NCBI RefSeq assembly: GCF_000718015.1
Contig: NZ_JODY01000031.1
Location: forward strand, 62,001 to 126,000
Origin: Streptomyces catenulae
Lineage (GTDB): Bacteria > Actinomycetota > Actinomycetes > Streptomycetales > Streptomycetaceae
DNA length: 64,000 nucleotides
Direction: 5' to 3'
A program made the position numbers and the translations under genes. This document shows, piece after piece, positions 27,320-36,673 of this stretch; positions within the stretch are counted from its first letter, which is position 1; each line of letters starts with the position of its first letter. Under the pieces are notes generated by a model. That model was not told where the DNA came from, ran no database searches, and worked only from the letters and a program-made list of their open reading frames with translations.

Positions 27320-28381
27320 CTAGCCCAGCCGGGGCTTGATCTGCTCGGTGAAGAAGGTCTGACGCTGCTCCGTGCTGAGGTGGCAGGCGGCGGCCCGCCC
27401 GTCCGGCAGCGTCGGACGCTGCTCGGTGCACAGCCCGCCGGAGACCTCGGCGGGGAAGGCGCAGCGCGGGTTGAAGGCGCAGCCCGACGGCGGGTTCAGC
27501 AGGCTCGGCGGCGACCCGGGGATCGGGTACAGCGCCTCGTCGACGTCGGAGGAGAGCCGCGGCATGGAGCTGAGCAGACCCCAGGTGTACGGGTGCTGCG
27601 GCTGCGTCAGGATCTCCTTGACCGAACCGCGCTCCACCGCCCGGCCCGCGTACATCACGAGCAGGTCGTCGGCGGTGTCGGCGACCACGCCGAGGTCGTG
27701 GGTGATCAGGATGATCGCGGAGCCGAACTCCTGCTGGAGGTCCTTGAGGAGGTCGAGGATCTGCGCCTGGACGGTGACGTCCAGCGCGGTCGTCGGCTCG
27801 TCCGCGATCAGCAGCTCGGGGTTGCAGACCAGCGCCATCGCGATCATCGCGCGCTGGCGCATACCGCCGGAGAACTGGTGCGGGTAGTCGTCCACCCGCA
27901 GGCTCGGCTGCGGGATGCCGACCTTGGTCAGCATCTCGATGGCGCGCTGGCGGCCCTCGCGCTTGGAGGCGCCGGTGTGCTTCATGAACGGCTCGGCGAT
28001 CTGCCGCCCGACCGTGTAGTACGGCGACAGGGCGGTCAGCGCGTCCTGGAAGATCATCGCCATCTTGTTGCCGCGGAGCTTCTCCAGGGTCTTCTCCCGG
28101 GCTCCGGTCAGCTCCTGGCCGTCCAGTCGGATCTCGCCGCTGATCGACGTCGACTTGGGGTTGTGCAGCCCCAGGACGGCGAGGTTGGTGACGGACTTGC
28201 CGGAGCCCGACTCGCCGACGATGCCGAGGGTCTGGCCCCGCTCCAGGTTGAAGGAGAGGCCGTCGACCGCCTTGACGATGCCGTCCTCCGTGGAGAACCG
28301 CACGTGCAGGTCGCGCACGGACAGGAAGGGGTCGGACCCGGTCGGGGCCGGTGTGCCTTCGGTCGTGGGGAGTGTGGTCAC
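27320..28381 (-). CDS. bldKD: Oligopeptide ABC ATPase, DppD type, operon 3 (BldKD-like)
   Basis: A 353-aa ATP-binding subunit, start GTG 28381 preceded by AGGAGAG. It has the complete N-terminus that the operon 1 and 2 homologues lack: [20 protein letters not shown], then Walker [10 protein letters not shown]-loop [14 protein letters not shown], signature [16 protein letters not shown] and Walker [13 protein letters not shown]. It therefore serves as the internal reference for what was lost in those copies. Twelve nucleotides separate it from the next ATPase gene. Confidence 0.82.
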   Translation of the reverse strand: MTTLPTTEGTPAPTGSDPFLSVRDLHVRFSTEDGIVKAVDGLSFNLERGQTLGIVGESGSGKSVTNLAVLGLHNPKSTSISGEIRLDGQELTGAREKTLEKLRGNKMAMIFQDALTALSPYYTVGRQIAEPFMKHTGASKREGRQRAIEMLTKVGIPQPSLRVDDYPHQFSGGMRQRAMIAMALVCNPELLIADEPTTALDVTVQAQILDLLKDLQQEFGSAIILITHDLGVVADTADDLLVMYAGRAVERGSVKEILTQPQHPYTWGLLSSMPRLSSDVDEALYPIPGSPPSLLNPPSGCAFNPRCAFPAEVSGGLCTEQRPTLPDGRAAACHLSTEQRQTFFTEQIKPRLG

Positions 28382-28392
28382 TTCAGGCTCTC

Positions 28393-29364
28393 CTAGGACA
28401 GGCGCACGCGCGGGTCGATGAAGGCGTACGCCGCGTCCACGATGATGTTGAACACCAGGATCAGGGCGGCGCTGAAGAGCATCACGCCCAGCACCATGGG
28501 CAGATCGAGGGTGGTGACGGAGTCGATCGCCAGCCGGCCGATACCGGCGAGCGAGAAGGTGAACTCGGTGATCATGGCGCCGCCGAACAGCGAGCTGAGG
28601 TCCATGCCGAGGATGGTGACGATGGGGATCAGCGAACCGCGCCAGGCGTACCGCAGGAAGACGTAACGGGCGGGCATGCCCTTCGCCTTGGCGGTGCGGA
28701 CGTGCTCCTCCTGGAGCTGCTCGATCATCGTCGAGCGGGACATACGGGTGTACTGCGCGGTGAAGATCGTCGACATGACCAGCCACGGCAGCAGCAGGCC
28801 CATGAACCAGCCCGCCGGGTTGCTGGTCAGATCCACGTACTTCGGCGAGTCCATGATGCCGCTGTAGACGAAGATGCCCAGGACGATGGGGCCGAGGATG
28901 TAGATCTGCACCGAGCTGAGGACCATCGAGATGCTGGTGACGGCCTTGTCCAGGAAGGTGCCACGCTTCCACGCGGCGAGCAGACCGGCGCCGATGCCGA
29001 TGACGAGGAACGCGACGGCGCCGCCGAGGGCCAGCGAGGCGGTGGTGGGCAGCCGGTCGATCATCGTCGACCAGACGTCCTGCTTGGTGGCGAACGAGTA
29101 GCCGAAGCAGGGGGCGCCGCAGTGCCCGATGCTGTAGTCGCGGCCGACGAAGATGCCGGAGAGGAAGTCCCAGTACTGCGTCGGCAGGGGCTTGTCGAGG
29201 CCGAGGTTCTGGTGGATCAGGGCGATGTTGTCGGCGGTGCAGTTCTTACCGCAGGCCATCAGGGCCGGGTCGCCGACCGCGAAGAACACGAAGAAGGTGA
29301 CGGCGCTCAGCAGGATGAGGGTGACGATCGCGCCGAACGTCCGGCGAAATAGAAAGGGAAGCAT
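28393..29364 (-). CDS. bldKC: Oligopeptide ABC permease, DppB type, operon 3 (BldKC-like)
   Basis: A 323-aa inner-membrane permease: MLPFLFRRTFGAIVTLILLS, a Cys-containing periplasmic loop (MACGKNCTADN and later HCGAPCFGYSF, four cysteines that could form disulfides), six helices and the EAA loop around MIEQLQEEHVRTAKAKGMPA. It ends FIDPRVRLS. The cysteine-rich loop distinguishes it from the operon 1/2 permeases. The ribosome-binding site is weak, and a strong hairpin separates it from the receptor gene upstream. Confidence 0.82.
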   Translation of the reverse strand: MLPFLFRRTFGAIVTLILLSAVTFFVFFAVGDPALMACGKNCTADNIALIHQNLGLDKPLPTQYWDFLSGIFVGRDYSIGHCGAPCFGYSFATKQDVWSTMIDRLPTTASLALGGAVAFLVIGIGAGLLAAWKRGTFLDKAVTSISMVLSSVQIYILGPIVLGIFVYSGIMDSPKYVDLTSNPAGWFMGLLLPWLVMSTIFTAQYTRMSRSTMIEQLQEEHVRTAKAKGMPARYVFLRYAWRGSLIPIVTILGMDLSSLFGGAMITEFTFSLAGIGRLAIDSVTTLDLPMVLGVMLFSAALILVFNIIVDAAYAFIDPRVRLS

Positions 29365-29424
29365 GACAGTTCGCTGCTCTCAGGACGGCGGCGGCTGTGG
29401 GCGATGAGGGGTGGCAAGAAGGCC

Positions 29425-29462
29425 CCGGAGAGCGCGCGCTCCGCCGTGCGCGCGCTCTCCGG
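29425..29462 (-). terminator. Intra-operon hairpin between receptor and permease genes of operon 3
   Basis: Perfect 14-bp stem CCGGAGAGCGCGCG / CGCGCGCTCTCCGG with a 10-nt loop, 16 nt after the receptor stop codon. It lacks a T-run. Its place matches the operon 1 hairpin, so receptor over permease dosage is probably set this way in both. Confidence 0.7.
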
Positions 29463-29478
29463 AGTGCCTTCCGGACGC

Positions 29479-31278
29479 TTACTTCTTCAGGAAGAGCGTG
29501 TTCGGGTCGATGTAGCTGACGTCGTTGTTGTAACGGGCGCCGCCGATGTTCGAGCCGTAGAGCTGGAGCGTCTTCGTGTAGAAGACCGGGGCTGCCGGGT
29601 TGACCTTCTCCACGATGTACTGGTGCAGCTTCTGCCACTCCTCGGTCGCCTTCTTCGCGTCAGCGATCTTGCTGATGCGGGCGATCTCCTCGTTCACGTG
29701 CTTGTCGTTCACGTGCGAGTAGTTCGACGAGCCGTCCTGGATGGTGGTGCCGTCGTACGACGGCGGGATCACCGTGGAGGCGTCCGGCCAGTCCTGGCCC
29801 CAGCCGGTCATGTAGATGTCGAAGCCGTTGTCGACCTTGCCCATCTGCTGGTACCAGGAGGCGGCGTCGACCTCCTTCTTCTGCACGTTGAAGCCGGCCT
29901 TGTTCAGCGCGTCCTCGATGAGGACGGCCTCCTTCTGGCGCGCCTCGGTGTTGGAGTAGGCGTAGACGAGCTTCATGCCCTTCTTGCCCGCCTCCTTCAG
30001 GAGCTTCGCGGCCTTCTCCGGCTCACCGTTGGGGTGCGAGAGCTTGCCGTAGGGGTCGTAGCCCTTCTTGTAGCCCGCGACGGTGGGGGCGAGCAGACCG
30101 CCCGCGACCTCGCCGCCGTAGCTGCCGCCGTTGACCCGGACGATCTGGGCGCTGGGCAGCGCGTAGGTGATGGCGTCACGGATCCGCTTGTCCTTGATGC
30201 GGTCCATGTTGAAGTTCATCTGCCACACGTAGGGCTGGTAGCCCTGCACCAGACGCTTGCTGGCGCTGGGGTTGTCCAGCACCTGCTTGGTCGTGGTGGG
30301 CTCGACCGCGTTGGTGAGGCTGATGGCGCTCTTGGCCTCGCCCTGGTCGGCCATCAGGCGCTTGGTGGAGTCCGACGCCTGGTGGTTGAAGGTGATGTTG
30401 TACCCGTCCGGGTACTGGTGCCGCATCGAGTCGGTCTTCGGGTCCCAGTTGGTGTTGCGCACCAGCTGCATGGACTTACCGGCCTTGAACGACGCGATCT
30501 TGTACGGGCCGGCGGAGACCGGCTTGACGTCGTAGTTGTCCTTGGTGTCCTTGGCGCCGTCCGGGACCACGCTGTAGCCCGGCATGGTCAGCGCGTAGGG
30601 CAGCTGCGACTGGGGCTGCTTGAAGTGGAAGACGATGGTCTTCTCGTCCGGGGTGTCCAGGACGGTCTTCGGCAGGTGGTCACCCTTGTACGGGCCGTCC
30701 GGCAGCGCCTTGCGGTAGGTGGTGCCGCCGCCCGACAGCCACTGCTGGATGTAGGTGGGACCGTCGGTGATGAACTTCGCGTAGGTGCGCTCGACGGTGT
30801 GGCGGATGTCCTTCGAGGTGATCGGCGTGCCGTCCTCGAACTTGATGCCGTCCTTGAGCTTGTACGTCCAGGTCTTGCCGCCGTCGGACATCTGCCCGGC
30901 GTCGGTGGCGAGGTCGCCGACGACCTTCTGCTTGCCGCTGTCGTCCTGCTGGAAGCTGGTGAGCCCGCGGAAGATCAGCTGCGACAGCGACTTCATGTCG
31001 CTGACGTACATCTGCGCCGGGTCCAGGTGGTTGTAGCTGTCACGCTGGTAGACGCGGATGGTGCCGCCGGACCTGGCGCCCTTGACCTCCTTGGCCGGGC
31101 CTGCCGAGTCGGCCGCGGTACCGAGCGGGACGCTGTCGGCCTGGGACGCCGCGTCGCTGTCCGTCTGGGACTTGTCCTTGTCGTTACCGCTGCCGGCGCT
31201 GCAGCCGGTGAGCGCGAGCGAACCGGCCGCGAGGGCCACTATCGCCGCGCGTGCTCTGCGCGTGGAGAGTGCGTTCAT
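29479..31278 (-). CDS. bldKB: Oligopeptide-binding lipoprotein, operon 3 (BldKB-like)
   Basis: A 599-aa lipoprotein receptor. Signal peptide MNALSTRRARAAIVALAAGS and lipobox LTGC, then a polar Asp/Ser/Lys linker of about 45 residues and the family-5 domain (GGTIRVYQRDSYNHLDPAQM, KFEDGTPITSKDIRHTVER, PVFYTKTLQLYGSN). Its length and its place as second gene of a permease-receptor-permease-ATPase-ATPase operon match BldKB, the receptor for the extracellular peptide signal needed for aerial development in S. coelicolor. Start ATG 31278 is chosen; GTG 31290 is an in-frame alternative. Identity as bldKB is likely, not proven. Confidence 0.75.
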   Translation of the reverse strand: MNALSTRRARAAIVALAAGSLALTGCSAGSGNDKDKSQTDSDAASQADSVPLGTAADSAGPAKEVKGARSGGTIRVYQRDSYNHLDPAQMYVSDMKSLSQLIFRGLTSFQQDDSGKQKVVGDLATDAGQMSDGGKTWTYKLKDGIKFEDGTPITSKDIRHTVERTYAKFITDGPTYIQQWLSGGGTTYRKALPDGPYKGDHLPKTVLDTPDEKTIVFHFKQPQSQLPYALTMPGYSVVPDGAKDTKDNYDVKPVSAGPYKIASFKAGKSMQLVRNTNWDPKTDSMRHQYPDGYNITFNHQASDSTKRLMADQGEAKSAISLTNAVEPTTTKQVLDNPSASKRLVQGYQPYVWQMNFNMDRIKDKRIRDAITYALPSAQIVRVNGGSYGGEVAGGLLAPTVAGYKKGYDPYGKLSHPNGEPEKAAKLLKEAGKKGMKLVYAYSNTEARQKEAVLIEDALNKAGFNVQKKEVDAASWYQQMGKVDNGFDIYMTGWGQDWPDASTVIPPSYDGTTIQDGSSNYSHVNDKHVNEEIARISKIADAKKATEEWQKLHQYIVEKVNPAAPVFYTKTLQLYGSNIGGARYNNDVSYIDPNTLFLKK

Positions 31279-31381
31279 GAGGTCAAGCACCTGCCTGTCA
31301 GTTTGGTGTCCTGAAGTGCTGTCCGACGTTCCCGGTGGGAGCCCGGTGCGGGGGCGACAGCGGCCCCCCTCAAGTGGACGC

Positions 31382-32416
31382 TCAGCGCCCGGATTTGGGG
31401 TCGAAGGCGTCCCGGACCGAGTCCCCGAGCAGGTTGAAGCAGAGGACGAAGATGACCATCGCGGCGCCGGGGAAGAGCAGGAAGGTCGGGTCGCTCTCGT
31501 AGATGTTGCCCGCGGTGCGGAAGAGACGGCCCCAGTCGGGGGTCGGCTCCATGATGCCGACGCCGAGGTAGGACAGGCCCGCCTCCGCGGTCACGAACAG
31601 CGGGAGCATGTAGGTGCTCTGGACCAGGATCGGGGTGACCACGTTCGGCAGCAGCTCCTTGCGGATGATCCGCCAGGGCGAGGCACCGGTGATCTTCGCG
31701 GCCTCGACGAACTCCCGCTCGCGGAGCGAGAGGACCTGACCGCGCAGGAGTCGCGCCAGACCCATCCAGCCCAGTGCCCACTGGACGAGGATCAGCGCCA
31801 CCACCCGGATGTAGGTGGGGGTCTCGTCGCCCGGCGGGACGAAGAGCGCCACGACGACGGGCATGAACGCCACGAACGTCAGCTGGCTGGGGAAGGCCAT
31901 CAGGAAGTCCATGACCCGGCCGAGCCAGTAGTCGGTACGGCCGCCGAGATATCCGGCGGTGACACCCAGGATGGTGCCGGTGATGACCACCAGAATCGTT
32001 ACGGCTACCGAGATGCCCAGCGAGGTCCGCATGCCGTACAGCAGCTGGGTGAAGAGGTCCCGGCCGAGCTGCGGCTCGATGCCGAACCAGAAGTCCCCGG
32101 AGACACCGCCGTTCGGGCCGGACGGGAAGCCGAACTCGTCGAGCAGGTTCGGGTCGCTGTTGGAGTAGAACGTGTAGGGGTCCTTGCCGTACAGCGAGGC
32201 GATGACCGGGGCGAGCGCCGAGATGACGAAGAACGCCAGGACGACGATGCCGCAGAACATACCGGTGCGGTCGCGCTTGAACCGCGCCCACATCAGTTGG
32301 CCGGGGGAACGGCCGACGAGCTCACCGCCCTTGCTGTTCTTCTCCTTCTTCAGACCCTCCGGCTCCAGCCCTGGGGAATCGGACTGTGCAGCCGCGGTCT
32401 GGGATGGACTAGTCAT
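31382..32416 (-). CDS. bldKA: Oligopeptide ABC permease, DppC type, operon 3 (BldKA-like)
   Basis: A 344-aa permease heading the minus-strand operon. A cytoplasmic N-terminal stretch (to about residue 55) precedes the first helix, then a long periplasmic loop and five more helices; the EAA loop reads REREFVEAAKITGASPWRII and the end is intact: LLGDSVRDAFDPKSGR. That intact tail shows what the two plus-strand DppC-type copies lack. Start ATG 32416. Confidence 0.82.
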   Translation of the reverse strand: MTSPSQTAAAQSDSPGLEPEGLKKEKNSKGGELVGRSPGQLMWARFKRDRTGMFCGIVVLAFFVISALAPVIASLYGKDPYTFYSNSDPNLLDEFGFPSGPNGGVSGDFWFGIEPQLGRDLFTQLLYGMRTSLGISVAVTILVVITGTILGVTAGYLGGRTDYWLGRVMDFLMAFPSQLTFVAFMPVVVALFVPPGDETPTYIRVVALILVQWALGWMGLARLLRGQVLSLREREFVEAAKITGASPWRIIRKELLPNVVTPILVQSTYMLPLFVTAEAGLSYLGVGIMEPTPDWGRLFRTAGNIYESDPTFLLFPGAAMVIFVLCFNLLGDSVRDAFDPKSGR

Positions 32417-32837
32417 CGCGAAGTGCCCCCGCGCCGAGTTCTCTTGGAACGTGAAGCGGCGCCGGTCGCACCGCTGGATGAGCGGACTTTCGCAAGTGAT
32501 TTATGGCGGAGTCAAGGGGATCGGGTGGGCTGATGCGCAGGTCGTTCGCTTCTTGAGCGAAGATTGCGCAGATCGACGCAAGGGCGTGCTTGACACTCCA
32601 CGAAGATGTACGGAATAACGGACATAAGCCGCTCAATTGCCGTAACGTGACGGCAACTTGGCCGTCACTTCACCGGTATGCGGACGCGCCTTGCTGAACT
32701 GCGTACGGCCGCGGGGGTGCCGCGGGCCGTCCGGCGGGCGAACGTCACCCCCAGCACATCCTGGGTCACCGACCGTACGCCGTCCACGCGCGGTGGCCGA
32801 AAACCGATGCTCGGACGGTGGCCGGGTGCCGGGCCCG
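32417..32837. other. 421-bp region upstream of the bldK-type operon
   Basis: Lies between two minus-strand genes (end of the S9 peptidase at 32838, start of the first permease at 32416). The part from 32480 to 32670 is much less GC-rich than the genes and probably holds the operon promoter, e.g. a TTGACT-like -35 on the minus strand near 32510. It also holds the overlapping palindromes at 32637-32667 and a plus-strand TTGACA-N17-GAATAA. No convincing coding sequence. Confidence 0.45.
32637..32667. promoter_or_regulatory. Two overlapping perfect 7-6-7 inverted repeats
   Basis: TTGCCGT-N6-ACGGCAA (32637-32656) overlaps TGACGGC-N6-GCCGTCA (32648-32667); both are perfect. The shared ACGGC half-site, repeated in alternating orientation, looks like an operator array for a dimeric regulator. 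It lies 221 bp upstream of the bldK-type operon. Confidence 0.55.
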
Positions 32838-35018
32838 TCAGCTCGTCTCGGTGAGCCCCAACGACCGCCGCAGGAAGTCCACCTGGAGCAGCAGCAGGTT
32901 CTCCGCGACCTGCTCCTGCGGCGTCATGTGGGTCACGCCGGACAGCGGCAGCACCTCGTGCGGACGGCCGGCCGCCAGCAGCGCGGAGGAGAGCCGCAGC
33001 GAGTGCGCCACCACGACGTTGTCGTCCGCCAGCCCGTGGATGACCATCATCGGGCGGTGCGGCTCCCGCGCCCCGGACAACCCCTCGTCCGTGACCAGGG
33101 AGTTCGCCGCGTACACCGCCGGTTCCTCGTCCGGGTGGCCCAGATAGCGCTCCTGGTAGTGCGTGTCGTAGAGCCGCAGGTCGGTGACGGGGGCGCCGAC
33201 GATCGCCGCGTGGAAGACGTCCGGGCGGCGCAGCGCGGCCAGCGCCGCGAGGTAGCCGCCGAACGACCAGCCGCGGATCGCGACCCGCGTCAGATCCAGC
33301 GGGAAGCGGTCGGCCAGCCCGTGCAGCGCGTCCACCTGGTCCTGGAGCACCGGCTCCGCCACCCGCCGGGAGAGGGACTTCTCCCACGCGGGGGAGCGGC
33401 CCGGGGTGCCCCGGCCGTCCGCGACGACCACCGCGAACCCCTGGTTCGCGAACCACTGCGACGTCAGATGGGCGTGGTGCGCCGCGACCACCCGCTGCCC
33501 GTGCGGACCGCCGTACGGATCCATCAGCACCGGCAGCGGACCGTCGCCCTCCGTGTGGCCCTCCGGGAGCAGCACCGCGCACGGAATGTCCCGCTCCCCG
33601 GCGAGAACCAGCCGTGGCCGCGCCGTCAGCACCGGCTGCTGGGCGTACGAGCCGATCGCCGCGACGCGCTCCTCGGTGCCGTCCGCGGCCAGCCGCACCA
33701 CCTCGACCTGCGCCCCGGGCCGCACCAGGCTCGCCTGCGTCAGCACCACCACGTCGCCGCCGCGGACCGCCGACGTCACCGTCGGGTACGGCCGGGCGCC
33801 GAGCCGCGCCACCGCCGCCGGGCCGTCGCCGCGGTGGCGCACCCGGTGGACGCCGATGTCGTGGTTCTCCGGGCCGCTCGCCGCGAAGAGGATGTCGTCG
33901 TCGCCGATGTCCAGCACCGCGCGGACGTGCAGCGGCGCCGCGGTCAGCGCCCGGTCCCCGGCGAACAGCCGCCGCGCGCCCGGCGCCACCCCGTCCGGGG
34001 TGTCCGCGACCCGCACCAGCCGCCCGTCCGGCGTCCACGCGGGGGTGCCGGGGATCAGCTCGTTCCACGCCGGGTCGGTGTCCTCGTGCACCGTGCGCGT
34101 CGCGCCGGTGCCCTCGTCGACCGTCAGATACCGCTGGGTGCGCTGGTCGCGGCTCTGGACCAGGAGCAGCGGCGGGCCCGCCGCCGACCAGTGCACCCGG
34201 GCGAGGTACGGGAACCGCTCGCGGTCCCACACCACGTCCGTGCGGGAGCCGTCGAGGCCCAGGAAGGCCAGCGCGACTTCGGCGTTGGGGGTGCCCGCCG
34301 CCGGGTACGCGACCTCGGCGGGGCGCCGGTCCGGGTGCGCCGGGTCGGCGATCCACCAGCGGCGCACCGGCGCGGTGTCGACCCGCGCGGCCAGCAGCCG
34401 GTCGCTCCCCGGCGACCACCAGAAGCCGCGGTGGCGGCCCATCTCCTCCGCGGCGATGAACTCCGCGAGCCCCCAGGTCACTTCGGGCCCGTCCGGGGTG
34501 GCCAGCGCCCGGTCGTCGCCGTCGCCCGCGCCGTCGGCCCGCACCACCCGCAGCGCGCCGTCCGCGGCGTACGCCACGTACCGGCCGTCGGGGGAGGGGC
34601 GCGGGTCGACGACCGTGCCGGTGGCGGGGAGTTCGCGGGCGGTGCCGGCCCGCAGCTCGGCGGCGAACAGGCGGCCCGACAGGGCGAACGCCGCCACCTC
34701 GACCGCCGCGTCGACCGCGTAGCCGACGACGCCCGCCGAACCGTCCCGGGTGCGCTCCCGGCGGGCCCGTTCGGTCGCCGACAGCTCCTCCTCGGCGCCC
34801 GCGAGCAGGGCGGATGGGTCGGCGGCGGTGAACTCCCGGCCCTCGGCGACGTCGAGGACCCACAGCCGCTGGGTCCGGTCGGTGCCGGAGCCGGAGCGGA
34901 GGAAGACGACGCGGGCGCCGTCCGGCGAGACGGTGTAGCCGCGCGGCGCGCCCAGGGTGAAGCGCTGCGTACGGGCGTGCTGGCGCGGAAACGGCACGGA
35001 GGCAGACGGTCCGGTCAT
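32838..35018 (-). CDS. S9 prolyl oligopeptidase-family peptidase (DPP-IV-like)
   Basis: A 726-aa serine peptidase predicted to cleave short peptides. The N-terminal two thirds is a DPP-IV-type beta-propeller (TRQRFTLGAPRGYTVSPDGA-like start, repeated SPDGRYVAYAADG, WTPDGRLVRVAD); the C-terminal third is an alpha/beta hydrolase with nucleophile motif RGWSFGGYLAAL (Ser about 585), plus the DPYGGPHG phrase near 500 and HGLADDNV near the end for Asp/His. No signal peptide, so it is cytosolic. A TAGGGT box ends 7 nt before ATG 35018, so the mRNA is probably leaderless. Its place beside oligopeptide importers suggests it digests imported peptides. Confidence 0.9.
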   Translation of the reverse strand: MTGPSASVPFPRQHARTQRFTLGAPRGYTVSPDGARVVFLRSGSGTDRTQRLWVLDVAEGREFTAADPSALLAGAEEELSATERARRERTRDGSAGVVGYAVDAAVEVAAFALSGRLFAAELRAGTARELPATGTVVDPRPSPDGRYVAYAADGALRVVRADGAGDGDDRALATPDGPEVTWGLAEFIAAEEMGRHRGFWWSPGSDRLLAARVDTAPVRRWWIADPAHPDRRPAEVAYPAAGTPNAEVALAFLGLDGSRTDVVWDRERFPYLARVHWSAAGPPLLLVQSRDQRTQRYLTVDEGTGATRTVHEDTDPAWNELIPGTPAWTPDGRLVRVADTPDGVAPGARRLFAGDRALTAAPLHVRAVLDIGDDDILFAASGPENHDIGVHRVRHRGDGPAAVARLGARPYPTVTSAVRGGDVVVLTQASLVRPGAQVEVVRLAADGTEERVAAIGSYAQQPVLTARPRLVLAGERDIPCAVLLPEGHTEGDGPLPVLMDPYGGPHGQRVVAAHHAHLTSQWFANQGFAVVVADGRGTPGRSPAWEKSLSRRVAEPVLQDQVDALHGLADRFPLDLTRVAIRGWSFGGYLAALAALRRPDVFHAAIVGAPVTDLRLYDTHYQERYLGHPDEEPAVYAANSLVTDEGLSGAREPHRPMMVIHGLADDNVVVAHSLRLSSALLAAGRPHEVLPLSGVTHMTPQEQVAENLLLLQVDFLRRSLGLTETS

Positions 35019-35025
35019 GGGCCCG

Positions 35026-35031
35026 ACCCTA
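35026..35031 (-). promoter_or_regulatory. -10 box for leaderless S9 peptidase mRNA
   Basis: TAGGGT on the minus strand, 7 nt before ATG 35018. No ribosome-binding site is present and no clear -35 is seen. Confidence 0.5.
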
Positions 35032-35292
35032 TGGCGTCCGCCCGCCCCGCGGACGGAACTCGGGAGACCGCCCGTCCGGCGGTCGGAACGGCACCCGTCG
35101 CAGCAGCGAATCCGGTGTGCGCCCCTCGTCTGCTCCCGTGCACCGACATATGCGCGCGCGCGGAAAGTTATGATCCCTTGCGCGTGGTGGGTACGGGGTA
35201 AAGAGCCCTTTGCACACGCGGGAGTTGGGCCGTGACGACGGCTCGGCACCCTCATAACTGTCAGGTCCGTGCGTACTTGGAGGTGAACCGCC

Positions 35293-35487
35293 GTGGCACT
35301 CTCGATTTCGGCGGTGGTGCTGCTGGCGATCATCGTCTTCTTGCTGGTCAAGAAGGCCGGGCTGAAGGGCGGGCATGCGTTTGTGTGCATGCTGCTGGGC
35401 TTCTATCTCGCCAGCTCGTCCGTGGCCCCGACGATCAAGCAGCTGACGACGAACGTCGCCGGGATGCTCGGGGGTATCAAATTCTGA
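35293..35487 (+). CDS. Small two-helix membrane protein (64 aa)
   Basis: GTG 35293 follows a strong GGAGGTGAA site. The product is hydrophobic: a first helix (ALSISAVVLLAIIVFLLVKK), a short basic turn (AGLKGGH) and a second amphiphilic segment (AFVCMLLGFYLASSSVAPTI). This small family recurs in streptomycete genomes and mobile elements; its function is not known to me. A TTGCGC-N15-TAAAGA element about 80 bp upstream is a weak promoter candidate. Confidence 0.8.
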   Translation: MALSISAVVLLAIIVFLLVKKAGLKGGHAFVCMLLGFYLASSSVAPTIKQLTTNVAGMLGGIKF

Positions 35488-35664
35488 CGTACAGCGCGTA
35501 GGGCCTGCGACACGACGCCCACACCGCCCGCCCGGCCTCCGGACCACGCCCCGGGGCCGGGCGGCGGCATGTCCGCGTCCGGGTCCGCCGGGCGACGGGG
35601 TGGGCCGCGCGCGGGCGCCGCGGCGGCCACCGGGCGCGTGTGCCGGGCGCGGGCCCCGGGCTCG

Positions 35665-35670
35665 TAGGCT
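35665..35670 (+). promoter_or_regulatory. mshB: -10 box of mshB (leaderless)
   Basis: TAGGCT, 6 nt before ATG 35677; there is no ribosome-binding site. Confidence 0.6.
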
Positions 35671-35676
35671 GTTCCC

Positions 35677-36648
35677 ATGACGGAGCCCGCCCCCACCCCG
35701 CCCGCGCCCCCCGGCGCCGACCGGCCCCGCCGTCTGCTGCTGGTGCACGCGCACCCGGACGACGAGTCCATCAACAACGGCGTCACGATGGCCAGGTACG
35801 CCGCCGAGGGCGCCCACGTCACGCTCGTGACCTGCACCCGCGGCGAGGAGGGCGAGGTCATCCCGCCCGAGCTGGCGCAGCTGGCGCCCGACCGGGACGA
35901 CACCCTCGGCCCGTACCGCGTCGGCGAACTGGCCGCGGCGATGGCCGCGCTCGGCGTCGCCGACCACCGCTTCCTGGGCGGCGCGGGACGCTACCGCGAC
36001 TCCGGGATGATGGGCGCCCCGCAGAACGACCGCCCCGGCGCCTTCTGGGCGACGCCGGTCGACGAGGCGGCCGCCCATCTCGTCGCCGTGGTCCGCGAGG
36101 TCCGCCCGCAGGTCCTGGTCACCTACGACCCGGACGGCGGCTACGGCCACCCCGATCACATCCAGGCCCACCGGGTCGCGATGCGCGCCGCGGAGCTGGC
36201 CGCCGACGGCGCCTTCCGGCCCGACCTCGGCGCACCGTGTGCGATCGAAAAGATCTACTGGAACTGCAGCCCCCGCTCGGAGGTCGAGAAGGGCTTCGCC
36301 GCGCTGCGCGCCGCGGGCCGTTCCTTCCCCGGCATCGCCGCCGTCGACGACGTCCCCGGTGTGGTGGCGGACGGCGAGGTCACCGCGGAGATCGCGGGTA
36401 CGGAGGCGCAGCGCGCGGCGAAGACCGCCGCGATGCGGGCGCACGCCACCCAGATCGCGGTCGACGGCCCGTTCTTCGCCCTCTCCAACGACCTCGGGCA
36501 GCCGCTCTTCGGCACCGAGTACTACCGGCTCGTGCGGGGCACGCCGGTCCCGGCGGCCGGGGGCCGGGAGGACGACCTCTTCGCCGGGGTCCCCGGCGGC
36601 GCCACCGGCACGTACTCCACCGACGGCCACCGGGAGGCGGGCGCATGA
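35677..36648 (+). CDS. mshB: N-acetyl-GlcN-Ins deacetylase MshB (mycothiol biosynthesis)
   Basis: A 323-aa zinc-dependent PIG-L/LmbE-family deacetylase that removes the acetyl group from 1-O-(2-acetamido-2-deoxyglucosyl)-inositol in mycothiol synthesis. The metal motif AHPDDES is at about residues 25-31 and the partner HPDH at about 154-157 in [31 protein letters not shown] is the MshB-specific loop. Length fits the family. Leaderless start. Its stop codon overlaps the ATG of the next gene (ATGA), indicating coupled translation. Confidence 0.95.
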   Translation: MTEPAPTPPAPPGADRPRRLLLVHAHPDDESINNGVTMARYAAEGAHVTLVTCTRGEEGEVIPPELAQLAPDRDDTLGPYRVGELAAAMAALGVADHRFLGGAGRYRDSGMMGAPQNDRPGAFWATPVDEAAAHLVAVVREVRPQVLVTYDPDGGYGHPDHIQAHRVAMRAAELAADGAFRPDLGAPCAIEKIYWNCSPRSEVEKGFAALRAAGRSFPGIAAVDDVPGVVADGEVTAEIAGTEAQRAAKTAAMRAHATQIAVDGPFFALSNDLGQPLFGTEYYRLVRGTPVPAAGGREDDLFAGVPGGATGTYSTDGHREAGA

Positions 36649-36673
36649 GCGAGGACGGGCGCATGAGCGAGGA
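36639..36673 (+). repeat. Tandem 17-bp repeat duplicating the start codon of the gene after mshB
   Basis: GGGCGCATGAGCGAGGA occurs twice, 18 bp apart (36639 and 36657), each containing an in-frame ATG, so the protein begins [10 protein letters not shown]. Two consecutive initiation sites result. Confidence 0.8.

Noticed and set aside
32678..32854. 58-codon plus-strand ORF (MRTRLAELRTAAGV...) behind a TTGACA-N17-GAATAA element
   Set aside because: No ribosome-binding site, no family resemblance beyond a superficial XRE-like start, and it runs into the 3' end of the S9 peptidase on the other strand. Worth a look only if transcription is shown.
32658..35201. 847-aa plus-strand ORF opposite the S9 peptidase
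   Set aside because: Antisense shadow; the minus-strand frame has the beta-propeller and GWSFGGY nucleophile motif.
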